Shown here in pieces: positions 8,248 to 16,811 of a stretch of 64,000 bases of DNA. Made by a program: the position numbers and the translations under genes. The notes under the pieces are model-generated. The model was not told the origin of the DNA. It saw only the letters and a list, made by a program, of their open reading frames with translations, and ran no database searches. The DNA comes from Butyricicoccus sp. Marseille-Q5471 (GTDB lineage: Bacteria > Bacillota > Clostridia > Oscillospirales > Butyricicoccaceae), in contig NZ_CATNVC010000002.1 in the NCBI RefSeq assembly GCF_951230135.1, positions 1-64,000 of the forward strand, read 5' to 3'. Positions within the stretch are counted from its first letter, which is position 1. The number at the start of each line of letters is the position of its first letter.

Positions 8248-9056
8248 ACGCCAAACACCTCCTTTGCTATTTTTTCAATCTCCTTGCGAAACCCCCGGCT
8301 ATCCTTGAGGCTCAGCTCCCCAAATAGATTTCCGCACAGAGCCAGATTTTCCAGCTCATCGGAATGCGGGAGCTGAAACACCACATTGCCCAGCACCTGT
8401 TCAATATGCTCTCCTGCCTGATTGGAGCGTACATTGGATGCCACCTTATACTGCTTATCCGCATCCCATTTCTGATCCTTCAGCAGGGGCAATTGGCTGG
8501 ATAGGTAGCTGATGGATTTTAAGTCGCAGTTTACCAGGCGAAGAACGGAGTCGGCCTCCAGCAGGGAAACCGCTGACAGAATGTCGTGAGCAATATAGCT
8601 GCCACAGTCGATGATGATGTAAGGCGCGATGTCTCGCAGGTGGTCGATCAGTTCTGCCGCCAGCTCCTGGCTGTAGGGCGGATAGGTAAACACATTTTCT
8701 CCCTTGAGCATACCGATCATGGTCAGGTTGCCGATTTTCTTATGGGTCACGCAGTTCTGTTCAATGAGCAGATTGCTTACATGGGTGGCGGCAAGGATAC
8801 TGCCAAGAGAGCGTTCGCATTCCAAGTCACCGGGCGGGCAGATGCAGGGAAGCATGGGGGCGGTCATATCACACAACAAAAGCGCCACATTCTTTTTTTG
8901 TTCGGCAAGGTATTTGGCAAGACGCACACTGACGGTGGTCTTTCCGCTGCCGGGGCTGCCCCATACTGCCAGCACCTGCACATCCTGTTCCGGTTCCTCC
9001 GGCAGGGCTTCCTTTTTCTCTCGGGAGAACAGGCTTCCCTTCATAAAGTTCAGCAT
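8244..9056 (-). CDS. TadZ/CpaE-like ParA-type ATPase
   Basis: 270 residues. The start at 9056 (MLNFMKGSLF) follows CAGGAGGTGAATAAC. A longer frame to 9272 exists but would overlap cpaB. The P-loop GSPGSGKTTVSVRLAKYLAE at about 37-56 and the later VALLLCDMT and IIIDCGSYI are ParA/MinD-like elements. TadZ/CpaE proteins position the Tad apparatus at the membrane, and no receiver domain is present here, as usual in Gram-positive versions. It lies directly between cpaB and cpaF with a one-base gap to cpaB. Confidence 0.78.
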   Translation of the reverse strand: MLNFMKGSLFSREKKEALPEEPEQDVQVLAVWGSPGSGKTTVSVRLAKYLAEQKKNVALLLCDMTAPMLPCICPPGDLECERSLGSILAATHVSNLLIEQNCVTHKKIGNLTMIGMLKGENVFTYPPYSQELAAELIDHLRDIAPYIIIDCGSYIAHDILSAVSLLEADSVLRLVNCDLKSISYLSSQLPLLKDQKWDADKQYKVASNVRSNQAGEHIEQVLGNVVFQLPHSDELENLALCGNLFGELSLKDSRGFRKEIEKIAKEVFGV

Positions 9057-9057
9057 G

Positions 9058-9885
9058 TTATTCACCTCCTGCTTCTGTGGCAGGCATCTCCGTTTCAGCA
9101 GATGGTTCTGTGCCGGAAGGCTGTGCTGTCTGAGTATCGTCCGATACTGCGGGTACGGGATACAGCTTGGCGATAACCTCATCCTGCAGCTTAGTAAACT
9201 GAACGGCATTTTCCTTGGAACCCCTGAAAACAAGTGAAAGGTGAAGCTTTCCATCCGCTTCCAGCGCTGCAAGAATTTTTGCTTGTTCGGGCGATACCAG
9301 CAATGTCACAGTAGAGGGAAGCTCCTTTTCCTCTTCCTCTTCAGAAATCTCTCCAGTGTCTGTGTCATACCCAGTGCTGGCCGTGACGCCGATCACCTCT
9401 ACATAGGTCAGTTCCGGGGGGATGACTGTGGCTCCCTGCTTTTTATAGTCCGGTGCAATGACCGAGACAATATCGCCTGAGATGAGCTTGCCGGAAAGCC
9501 CCTGGGCAAAGTTTTTGATGCTGACCGAAATGGCCTGTTTATCTCCATTTAAGCTGTACAGATATGCATTTTCAGCAGCTGGAACGTCTGAGAGCTTATC
9601 AGTAAGGATATAATCTCCGGGAAACAGGTCCGCTTCGGCATATTTGCCAATCACCGAATCAGGCTGGCGCAGTAAGTTCTCCGGCAGGTTATATCCGCCC
9701 ACCTCCACTGTCTGCACAGTATCCTTTGTGATCTGGTCGCCGGCTTTGATCTCCTTTACCACCCGGACAATACTTGTTTTCTGCGATACGCTTTGGTTAA
9801 ACAGCGGAGTAAGCGCAAAGCAGATGAGTAACGAAAGCACGATGCAGAGTACCCCCAGCATCGTGCGGTTTTTTAGAAAACTCAT
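9058..9885 (-). CDS. cpaB: CpaB/RcpC-like SAF-domain pilus assembly protein
   Basis: 275 residues. An N-terminal membrane anchor (about 8-28) is followed by a SAF domain with VVKEIKAGDQITKDTVQTVE (about 42-61) and a RcpC-like beta domain containing AISVSIKNFAQGLSGKLISG. The tail is low-complexity, rich in T, E, P and S. CpaB proteins form or stabilise the extracytoplasmic part of Tad machines. With no outer membrane and no secretin gene here, it probably acts in the wall zone. The start follows GGAGGAATTGACTCT. Confidence 0.78.
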   Translation of the reverse strand: MSFLKNRTMLGVLCIVLSLLICFALTPLFNQSVSQKTSIVRVVKEIKAGDQITKDTVQTVEVGGYNLPENLLRQPDSVIGKYAEADLFPGDYILTDKLSDVPAAENAYLYSLNGDKQAISVSIKNFAQGLSGKLISGDIVSVIAPDYKKQGATVIPPELTYVEVIGVTASTGYDTDTGEISEEEEEKELPSTVTLLVSPEQAKILAALEADGKLHLSLVFRGSKENAVQFTKLQDEVIAKLYPVPAVSDDTQTAQPSGTEPSAETEMPATEAGGE

Positions 9886-9927
9886 AGAGTCAATTCCTCC
9901 TTCTTTCTATTAACATTCGGATTAGAA

Positions 9928-10026
9928 TTAAAAAAAGCGGCGGTTTCGGAATCTGCGGATAAGCAGTGCTGCAACTGCAGCAACCGGAACGGCAACACAA
10001 GCGACAGTAACTAATGTTTTTTTCAT
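9928..10026 (-). CDS. Tiny single-helix membrane protein
   Basis: 32 residues. ATG at 10026 follows AAGGAGGAC with ideal spacing, so it is probably translated. It has MKKTLVTVACVAVPVAAVAA and a short hydrophobic tail, then a strongly basic end, RRFRNRRFF, giving one membrane helix with a positive C-terminus. No family is recognised. It lies between the prepilin peptidase and cpaB genes and may be a small accessory or stability factor of the pilus machine (inference). Confidence 0.55.
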   Translation of the reverse strand: MKKTLVTVACVAVPVAAVAALLIRRFRNRRFF

Positions 10027-10040
10027 GGGATAGTCCTCCT

Positions 10041-10466
10041 TCAAAATAAAAAATAGGCTGCAAGACAGCCAATGGATAGAAAAGGCGCGAGGGGGTATGC
10101 CCTTGGCACAGTCCTCCCCCGCAGTTTTTGGATGATAAAACACAGCGTATGAAACAGAAGAAGCAGGATAAGTCCTGCCACTAACGCTGTCATTCCGTTG
10201 TAAAAGCCCAGCACCAGACCGGAAGCCGCCATGAGCTTGATATCCCCGCCGCCCATGCCGCCCCAGAACAGGGCGGCACTGAGCAGGACGAGGCTGGGAA
10301 TCAGTCCAAGCAGTTTTTCCGGCGTAAAATCAAGCAGAGCGGTCAGGACGATGCATAGGCACAGCAGGTCGGGGACGATCCGTTTGCGGATATCCCAAGC
10401 GGATACCGCAGTCAGCAGGACAATAAAAAAGCCGCCCTGCAGCAGGAGCCACGGATCAGCCACCAT
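10041..10466 (-). CDS. A24-type prepilin peptidase (TadV-like)
   Basis: 141 residues from ATG 10466; a TTG at 10481 is the alternative start. This is a short membrane aspartyl protease that cleaves leader peptides of Flp-type pilins. The two catalytic aspartates are visible in SAWDIRKRIVPD and in the GxGD-type motif GGMGGGDIKLM. About six hydrophobic helices fill the rest. It lacks the N-methylase domain of PilD, as is normal for TadV/FlpK. The start overlaps the end of the pilin gene, and no clear Shine-Dalgarno is seen, so translation is likely coupled. Confidence 0.82.
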   Translation of the reverse strand: MVADPWLLLQGGFFIVLLTAVSAWDIRKRIVPDLLCLCIVLTALLDFTPEKLLGLIPSLVLLSAALFWGGMGGGDIKLMAASGLVLGFYNGMTALVAGLILLLLFHTLCFIIQKLRGRTVPRAYPLAPFLSIGCLAAYFLF

Positions 10467-10686
10467 AATTGAACATATCAACGATACGCTGTTTTAATGT
10501 AGGTAAGACGGTCTCCCCGAACAGGGCATACAGTCCGGCCAGCACCAGAGCCCCAATGACAACAGCCATAAGGATCTTAATTGCCGTGTCGACGAAATTT
10601 TCCCCGTCCTTTCTGCGGAGCAAAGCCTGTGCTTCCAGCGCCTTTGTGGTGAGCTTATTGCTTACCTTGGATACGAATTTTTTCAT
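10456..10686 (-). CDS. Flp/DUF6133-type major pilin-like protein
   Basis: 76 residues. The start at 10686 is chosen because an upstream in-frame ATG lies within the GGAGG Shine-Dalgarno. A basic leader ends in LRRKDGENFVDTAIKILMAV, which looks like a prepilin cleavage region (a Gly-Glu pair followed by a hydrophobic helix). Size and layout match Flp pilins and the DUF6133 family of Firmicutes elements. It is encoded immediately before its likely processing peptidase. It is probably the structural subunit of the element's pilus. Confidence 0.72.
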   Translation of the reverse strand: MKKFVSKVSNKLTTKALEAQALLRRKDGENFVDTAIKILMAVVIGALVLAGLYALFGETVLPTLKQRIVDMFNYGG

Positions 10687-10749
10687 TGAGATGACCTCCA
10701 TTTTATTTGATTTGGTTTTTAATATTGGTGTATGGGTGACATGGCAAGA

Positions 10750-11145
10750 CTACAGCCCTGCCATCTGCATACCGGGCTGCTGTTCCGGCTGGGAAGCCTG
10801 TTCCATCAGCTGTCTGCCCTGGGTCTGACTCTGTGTCAGTGCCTGCTGGTAGGCATCAACAACCGCTTGATTCAGCTGCTCGCGGAACTCCTTGGTGACC
10901 GGGAAGCAGATATCCTTGTACTCGCCATTGCCCGCCTTATAGCTGGGCATGGCAATAAACAGCCCCTTGGTGCTGTCCACGATTTTAACGTTGCGGATAG
11001 CAAAGCAGTCGTTTAGGTTGACCGATGCATACGCTCTGACATTTCCATCCGGACGAATGGAGCCGATTTTTACATCGATCTTCATAGGGAGCGGCTGTTC
11101 AGCGGCGGTTGGTACGGCTTTCGGTGCAGTTTGTGTTTTACTCAT
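10750..11145 (-). CDS. SpoVG family protein (copy 1)
   Basis: 131 residues. The core from about 22 to 100 follows the SpoVG pattern: IGSIRPDGNVRAYASVNLND, then CFAIRNVKIVD, KGLFIAMPS and the EYKDICFPVTKEFREQLNQA helix. SpoVG proteins are small nucleic-acid-binding regulators. Compared with chromosomal SpoVG (about 95 residues) it has an N-terminal extension of about 20 residues and a Gln-rich tail. Its start overlaps the second SpoVG copy just upstream. Its use in conjugative elements is not understood. Confidence 0.82.
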   Translation of the reverse strand: MSKTQTAPKAVPTAAEQPLPMKIDVKIGSIRPDGNVRAYASVNLNDCFAIRNVKIVDSTKGLFIAMPSYKAGNGEYKDICFPVTKEFREQLNQAVVDAYQQALTQSQTQGRQLMEQASQPEQQPGMQMAGL

Positions 11146-11473
11146 GGGGGAATCCTCCTTCTTCAGATTCTTCTACTTGCAGTGTCTGCTCCCCGGCCTG
11201 CAAGAGTGCCTGTCGGTATGCTTCCAGTACCACTTCGTTGATCTGCTCCCGAAGCTCTTTTACGATAGGAAAGCAGGTGTCCCGGTACTCGCCGGAGGTA
11301 CTTCTGCGGCTGGGCATAGCGGCAAACAGACCGGTGGGTGTTTCGATGACCTTCACGCCCCGGACAACAAAGCAGTCTGCCAGCGTAATGGATGCAAAGG
11401 CTCTTACTCTGCCATTCAAGTGAATCGTATTGATACGGGCATCGATTCTGATGGATGTTAATTGCTGGTTCAT
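11138..11473 (-). CDS. SpoVG family protein (copy 2)
   Basis: 111 residues from ATG 11473, which follows AAGGAGGAAAACAC. Core motifs are INTIHLNGRVRAFASITLAD, CFVVRGVKVIE, GLFAAMPSRR and EYRDTCFPIVKELREQI. The tail is acidic. It is a clear paralogue of the adjacent SpoVG gene; the two have diverged considerably but keep the same core. The stop overlaps the next start, so both are co-translated. Confidence 0.82.
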   Translation of the reverse strand: MNQQLTSIRIDARINTIHLNGRVRAFASITLADCFVVRGVKVIETPTGLFAAMPSRRSTSGEYRDTCFPIVKELREQINEVVLEAYRQALLQAGEQTLQVEESEEGGFPHE

Positions 11474-11507
11474 GTGTTTTCCTCCTTCATTTTCAGGCAA
11501 TAAAAAA

Positions 11508-11523
11508 ACAGCCCTATGGCTGT
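11508..11523 (-). terminator. Rho-independent terminator
   Basis: Reading leftward, ACAGCC-atag-GGCTGT is followed by seven T residues. It lies between the YodL-domain gene and the SpoVG pair and could reduce expression of the pilus module relative to upstream genes. Confidence 0.7.
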
Positions 11524-11534
11524 GTGGTTTATGG

Positions 11535-12095
11535 CTACAGATTCATTTGCGGCCCTTCAATTTGTTCCTGCTCCGGCGCTTGAAATGAGATTTCCTTGAA
11601 ACCAAAGGTATCACAGTAATGAAAGGTGCTGCCGCTTTTATCATACAGCTCCAGCACATCTGACATAGACAGACTGTGCCCTTCATAGCCGGGTGGGTGG
11701 TCGACATTAAATTTGGTATAGAGTGCTTCCAGATCATTGGTGTCCACCTCGCCGTCGTACACCACTTGATAGCTGGCGGGGTCCGGTTCTCCGAAGCGTC
11801 TTGTAAAGTCGTCATAGCTGATGAATTTCATCATCACATCCGTTTCAGGTGCAATCTGCCACACACGGCAGCGCCTTAGCAGTGCAGCGTTGCCCTCCGG
11901 ATCAAGGGTTCCCGCCGCCAGACGCTCGAAGGTGCCAGGGCTCCATTCCACTTCCAGTCCCTTTTTTTCTGTGAGATAGGATTTCAGTTCGTCGGTTTGG
12001 AACATAGGATCAACCACAGCATTTTCCCCGGAGAGATAGCCTGCCGTGTTTCCGTAGTACAGAATGAGGTTATTTTTAATCTGAATGTTACTCAT
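11535..12095 (-). CDS. YodL-domain protein
   Basis: 186 residues, soluble. The C-terminal half carries the YodL signature: YQVVYDGEVDTNDLEALYTK, the DHPPGYEGHSLSMSDV element and FHYCDTFGFKEISF. The YodL domain is frequent in Firmicutes conjugative elements, often fused to antirestriction or helicase-type proteins, and its biochemical role is not established. The N-terminal 85 residues are specific to this protein. GGAGGGC precedes the start. Confidence 0.78.
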   Translation of the reverse strand: MSNIQIKNNLILYYGNTAGYLSGENAVVDPMFQTDELKSYLTEKKGLEVEWSPGTFERLAAGTLDPEGNAALLRRCRVWQIAPETDVMMKFISYDDFTRRFGEPDPASYQVVYDGEVDTNDLEALYTKFNVDHPPGYEGHSLSMSDVLELYDKSGSTFHYCDTFGFKEISFQAPEQEQIEGPQMNL

Positions 12096-12124
12096 GAAAA
12101 GCCCTCCTTTCCAGGTGAGGCTGA

Positions 12125-15100
12125 TTATTGGAAGTAAAACTCCACACTGTAGGTGATGTTGGACTTGTTATACATGCAGTCGTGATTTGTGTAATAGTAA
12201 AACTCCAACTGACTGTAGATGCCGGGCGAAAGGGAACGGCTGAAGGTGATGCCGTTAGTGGTAGTTCCGTAGTCGAGCTGATCCCACTGTCTGGTCAAGG
12301 TATTATATCCGCGGACACGTCCGTAGTCGCTGCCGGAATGCCCGGAAACTGGCGGCACTGTGAAGGTGTAATTGGTAATGGTCGCACCGGAGATACCCTG
12401 CTCCAGAATAACTGATTCCGGACCTGTCAAAGTCATACCACCACCGCGATTCGGGTCGGCTACAAAGAAAACAATTGCGGCCCAGGGCGATTCGGCGCCG
12501 GTGGAGTCCACAGCTTTCACGCGAACCACGTTCTTGCCAAGCGGATAAGCTGTACTTGTTTGTGCGGGACGCCCTTCCCAAATATAGGTGATGGCATCTC
12601 CATCCGGATCACTGCTGGAAGCAGTAATGGTGATGGACACGCCCGGGGCTATGCTGTTTCCATTCGGTGTGCGGGTAATCACCGGAGTACTGGGTGCAGA
12701 ATTGCTTACAGTGAAGGTGATATTCGTCCAGTCAGAATATAACCCCCATACATCCTTGGCACGGACCTTCACGGTGTGAGTTCCCACGGCATAATAGCCG
12801 TCGGCGGTGTTGCCGGAGTATTCCAGTGTGACAGTATCCCCATCCGGGTCGGTAGCCGATGCAGTAAGATTCACCCGCAGCTTGGCATTTTGAGCCGTGC
12901 GGGTAACGGAAGCACTTCCGGTAGGTTTGTTCGGTGCATTGTTGGTAATGGTGACATTTTGAGAGTAACTAAAGGCGCGCCCCGTGCTGTCTGTGGTACT
13001 GGCAGTCAGAACATAGCTGCCTGTGGCACTGATGGTGATATTGCCGCCACTATTGGTGAGACTTCCGGTGTAAGCTGCCGGACTGCCGCCCTTAGTCAGC
13101 GCCCACACAAGATTTCTGCCATCCAGTCCGGTGGCTGCCGGCAGGGATACATTAAAACCAGCGCCGATATGAACAGAGGACGGAATGGTAAACGGGAAGC
13201 TGGCAACAGGCTTAATTGTTCCTGCATTTGAAACAAACGTAAACTTGCGGCCGTTTGTATCTGTTGCTTCTGCAATCAACTTAACGGAGATCGTTTTGTT
13301 GGTAGAGATATGCAGATTTCCACCATTCTTGGTCAGAGCACCTGTTGCATACTCAGTATAAGGTCTGGCGGCTCCGCCATCGACAGAAAGGAGCCATGCC
13401 ATGTCCATTTCCGCCAGCTCGGAACCCGAAGCGGTAACTGCCATGGAATCCCCGCTGTAGGTCAATGCCGGAACGCTGATGTTCATAGTTGGGATAGGAT
13501 AGACAGTGAAGCTCCATTTTCTTTCGTAGGTACGGCCGGCAGGGTCCGTCATGGTCAGGGTCAGCTCATAGGTTCCCTTTGCAGGAAAAATGAGGGAGCC
13601 GCCTTCTTCTGTCAACGTACCGGAAGCATAAGCAGCATAAGGCTTGGCTTCGCCTGCGTCCTTGCTGATTGTCCAGTAAGCAGCGAGGTTATCCAGATCT
13701 GTACCGGTAACGCTAACCGCTCCAGCTTCTCCTGCATACCATACCTGCGGCACATTCAGCGTAACAGATGGTACCGGGTAGACTGTTGTAGCTGCTTTGT
13801 ACGAGAATACACGGTCAAGCGCATCCGTCATGGAAGCAGTCAGGGTGTAGGTTCCGACATCCTGAAAGCGGATTTTCCCGCCGTAAGCATTCAGACTGCC
13901 TTCCAATGCATTGGTAAGTTCCACCGGTTCCCCATCTTTTGTGAGCACCCATTCTACCGGCAGTGTATTGTTATTGCCGCGGGTACGCAGATCAATGGTG
14001 CGGTCGGTATGGGTGGCGTCCGGCAGCTCGAAAGAAAGCGTCAGCACCGGCAGGACTTCAATTTTCCCGCCATCCTCATACAGGAACACACGACCGGTTT
14101 CGTCGGTAATCCGGGCAATAAGCTCATAGATTCCTGCATGCTTGAACCGGATAGTGCCGCCGCCGTTTGTAAGCGTGCCGTCTAGATAAGTTGTAAGATC
14201 CTGGAATCCGAAGCTGTTCTCCAACAGCCACTCCACCTTTAGATCCCCCAATTCCAAGATTTCTGGAATAATGGATACGGGGGTATCCGTATGGGCAGTT
14301 TCCGGCAACTTGTAGGTGATACCCGGTACCGGATAGACCTTAATAGGTGCAGTATAGCTGTAGCTTCTGCCAGCAGGGTCTGTAAAGGCGGCCTTCAGCA
14401 CATATTCGCCCTTTTCCTTAAAGCGCACGATGCTTTCGGTACCGGTCAGAGTTCCTTCCACATAGTCCGAGAGCGTGAGCGCTTCACCGTTTCGGGTCAA
14501 TGACCACTGAATTTCAGCAGTCCCAAGATGTTGGAATGATGCCTGCACCTGAACACTTTTGTCTGTATGGGAAATCTCCGGCAGATAGAAGCCAACAGCG
14601 CCCACCGGGTAGATGGTAACAGCCTGTGATGCTTCAAAGGTTCTGCCAGTTTCATCCGTCAGCGTTCCGGTAAGACGGTACACGCCTTTGTCCTTAAAAC
14701 GAACTTTGCCGCCTTCATCGGTCAGGGAGCCTTCCAGTTCCTCTGCGATTTCAGCCGTTTCTCCATTCTTCATAAGGCTCCACACCACAGGCATATCATC
14801 TGCATTTAGCAGTGTGGTAGAGATGTCCAGCTCCGTATCGGTATGGGCTGCTTCAGGAAGTCCAAAGGTAATCTCTGCAACGGGATAGACTGTTGTACTT
14901 TCCGTATGGGTAAAGCTGCGGCCAGTTTCATCGGTCAGGGATGCTGTAAGTGTCTGTTGTCCGGAACTCTTGAACACAAAGGTGCCGCCCTCATTTCCAA
15001 GCGCACCATCCAGCATATCGGTAAGAGCTGTTGTTTCACCGTCTTTTTCTGCTGTCCACACAATGTCATGCCCATAGAGCGCTTCCGGTGAATACGACAG

Positions 15101-16168
15101 CGTAACCGATTTGTCTGTGTGAGTGGTTTCCGGCAGGGCGAAGGTCAGGTCAACCACCGGGTAGACCGTCACCGTTTTGGATAGCACGGTTTCCTTTCCT
15201 CTGACGTTTTTCGCTGTTGCGGTCAGGGTATATTTACCCGGCTCCTTAAACTGGAGTATACCGCCCTCCAGACTGAGCGTGCCGGCATCTGTCAGTTCTG
15301 CCGGCTGTTCTGAGCCGTCCACGGCAGTTTTACTCAACGTCCATGTAAAGCTCTGCATATATTTCCATACCGGCATAATCTTGATTTCAGTATCGGTATG
15401 TGTAGTTTCGGGAAGTTCAAAACGCACCTGCGCATCCGGGTAGGAATAGGAACCTCCCCCTGAACTACCACCGGAGCCGCCGCCGGAGCTTCCTGAATCA
15501 TCATCGTCATCCGAATTTCCGCCGGGTGTCGGTGTTGGCTTCACAGGATCAGGCGCATTAGGTGCGGGTGTTGGCTTGGGTATTTCCGGTGTGGGGGTAG
15601 GTGTTGGAAGAGGTTTCGTTTTATCAATCAGATCCTTGGCCTCACCCTTGGTAACCGGATCATTCGGCTTCAATTTTCCGTCAGAATTTTCTCCGGTAAT
15701 ACCATCCTCTTTTCCGATGATGATATAGCCCTTGTCGCCATCCTTGATGTCCTTGTCATCGTCATAGCCGCTGTGTCCCTGGGTGTTTTTCGCTTCCTCA
15801 TTCTTTCCGCTGATACGCACCAGCATCTTGATGATTTCGGCACGGGTGATCGAATCATCGGGATGGAAGCCATCCGGATAGTCCGCAGGATCAATGATGC
15901 CTGCATCAATCAGCGCCTCAATGTACTTTTCCGACCAATGTCCGTCAATATCAGGGAAACTGGCCGGGTCTTTCTCCACGTCCTTTGTGTCCAGCGGGAT
16001 ATCCCGCACCATAATAGTAGCGAATTCACCACGGGTTAGGATCTCATCCTCCGGGATAAACAAATCGGGACGCTGTTCCATAAAAACAAAAATCCCGCCG
16101 CCGATCAGCAGCAGGAGGAGAATGAGGATGACGATTACGCCAACCCTTCTCTTTTTCTTTTCTGCCAT
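12125..16168 (-). CDS. Giant SLH-domain surface protein with about nine Ig-like repeats
   Basis: 1,347 residues. A basic start (MAEKKKRRVG) and one hydrophobic helix (about 8-30) are followed by about one and a half to two S-layer homology modules (ASFPDIDGHWSEKYIEALID and DSITRAEIIKMLVR). A Thr/Pro, Asp and Gly/Ser linker (about 195-250) comes next. Then come nine repeats of about 85-90 residues, six opening with the motif LPE(T/A)xHTD, the last three with YAGE, YSGD and HIGA. Two cadherin-like units with ATDPDGD and SSDPDGD and a Tyr-rich end finish it. SLH modules bind pyruvylated wall polysaccharide, so the protein is likely a surface adhesin or pilus-associated stalk. GAAAGGAAGG precedes ATG. 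The gene lies upstream of the Tad genes. Confidence 0.8.
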   Translation of the reverse strand: MAEKKKRRVGVIVILILLLLLIGGGIFVFMEQRPDLFIPEDEILTRGEFATIMVRDIPLDTKDVEKDPASFPDIDGHWSEKYIEALIDAGIIDPADYPDGFHPDDSITRAEIIKMLVRISGKNEEAKNTQGHSGYDDDKDIKDGDKGYIIIGKEDGITGENSDGKLKPNDPVTKGEAKDLIDKTKPLPTPTPTPEIPKPTPAPNAPDPVKPTPTPGGNSDDDDDSGSSGGGSGGSSGGGSYSYPDAQVRFELPETTHTDTEIKIMPVWKYMQSFTWTLSKTAVDGSEQPAELTDAGTLSLEGGILQFKEPGKYTLTATAKNVRGKETVLSKTVTVYPVVDLTFALPETTHTDKSVTLSYSPEALYGHDIVWTAEKDGETTALTDMLDGALGNEGGTFVFKSSGQQTLTASLTDETGRSFTHTESTTVYPVAEITFGLPEAAHTDTELDISTTLLNADDMPVVWSLMKNGETAEIAEELEGSLTDEGGKVRFKDKGVYRLTGTLTDETGRTFEASQAVTIYPVGAVGFYLPEISHTDKSVQVQASFQHLGTAEIQWSLTRNGEALTLSDYVEGTLTGTESIVRFKEKGEYVLKAAFTDPAGRSYSYTAPIKVYPVPGITYKLPETAHTDTPVSIIPEILELGDLKVEWLLENSFGFQDLTTYLDGTLTNGGGTIRFKHAGIYELIARITDETGRVFLYEDGGKIEVLPVLTLSFELPDATHTDRTIDLRTRGNNNTLPVEWVLTKDGEPVELTNALEGSLNAYGGKIRFQDVGTYTLTASMTDALDRVFSYKAATTVYPVPSVTLNVPQVWYAGEAGAVSVTGTDLDNLAAYWTISKDAGEAKPYAAYASGTLTEEGGSLIFPAKGTYELTLTMTDPAGRTYERKWSFTVYPIPTMNISVPALTYSGDSMAVTASGSELAEMDMAWLLSVDGGAARPYTEYATGALTKNGGNLHISTNKTISVKLIAEATDTNGRKFTFVSNAGTIKPVASFPFTIPSSVHIGAGFNVSLPAATGLDGRNLVWALTKGGSPAAYTGSLTNSGGNITISATGSYVLTASTTDSTGRAFSYSQNVTITNNAPNKPTGSASVTRTAQNAKLRVNLTASATDPDGDTVTLEYSGNTADGYYAVGTHTVKVRAKDVWGLYSDWTNITFTVSNSAPSTPVITRTPNGNSIAPGVSITITASSSDPDGDAITYIWEGRPAQTSTAYPLGKNVVRVKAVDSTGAESPWAAIVFFVADPNRGGGMTLTGPESVILEQGISGATITNYTFTVPPVSGHSGSDYGRVRGYNTLTRQWDQLDYGTTTNGITFSRSLSPGIYSQLEFYYYTNHDCMYNKSNITYSVEFYFQ

Positions 16169-16220
16169 GAGAATACCTTCCTTTCAATTTTTTATAAAAG
16201 GAGCCAAAGTCTGCAACGCG

Positions 16221-16808
16221 TTACAGCTTCAGCTCCATGCCGCTATTTTGTTCCTGTTCTTTGCGATGTGCATCCAGTATCTCCTGCGTTGGATAGATGA
16301 GTTTACCATCCACCATATCAAAAACGCAGAAATCATCCCGGTCGCAGACCATGATTCGATGCTGATATTCCTTCTGCAGGTCGATGTAGTCCTGCACCTC
16401 CTTGGGGCTGCAAAGCCACACACCGGAGGTATAGCGGTCATCCGGCAGAAAGCAATAACCGCTGTACTGAGGCTCATGATTTTTCAAGTCCAGCGCTCCT
16501 GCCGGACGAATCTGTGACAGCTGGAGTCTGGCATGATCCGTAAGAATTTCAGGCTTCGCAATGCCGAGAATGTCACTGCGGTTCCAGCGTATCTGTTCGC
16601 CATCTGCCAGAGATACGGCAAAGACTGCACGTCCACTGGGATTTTGCTTGCTGCCAAAGCCACCGGTACAGAAATACAGCTGATGATGTGCACTGCGATG
16701 GGATTCAGGCAGTGCGGCTGCGCTCAGTACAACCACCTTTCCCTCCAGTGAGAGATCATATCCTGTCTGCCGGCAGTCTTGCGAAGTGAAAAGCTTTTTA
16801 TCTTCCAC
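16221..16808 (-). CDS. Element-encoded hypothetical protein
   Basis: 195 residues, soluble, no recognised domain. It begins MEDKKLFTSQDCRQTGYDLS and contains an LYFCTGGFGSKQNPSGRAVF segment plus a WNRSDILGIAKPEIL segment. Proteins of this appearance occur in Firmicutes conjugative elements without assigned function. Three bases separate it from the AbrB gene upstream, so it is in the same transcript. Confidence 0.55.
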   Translation of the reverse strand: MEDKKLFTSQDCRQTGYDLSLEGKVVVLSAAALPESHRSAHHQLYFCTGGFGSKQNPSGRAVFAVSLADGEQIRWNRSDILGIAKPEILTDHARLQLSQIRPAGALDLKNHEPQYSGYCFLPDDRYTSGVWLCSPKEVQDYIDLQKEYQHRIMVCDRDDFCVFDMVDGKLIYPTQEILDAHRKEQEQNSGMELKL

Positions 16809-16811
16809 GAA

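Noticed and set aside
9057-9272. Longer start for the TadZ-like protein
   Set aside because: It would overlap cpaB by over 200 bases. The ATG at 9,056 has an ideal Shine-Dalgarno.
12125-16168. Tandem DNA repeat array in the SLH gene
   Set aside because: The repeat exists at protein level only. The DNA copies have diverged, so it is not a variable-number DNA repeat.
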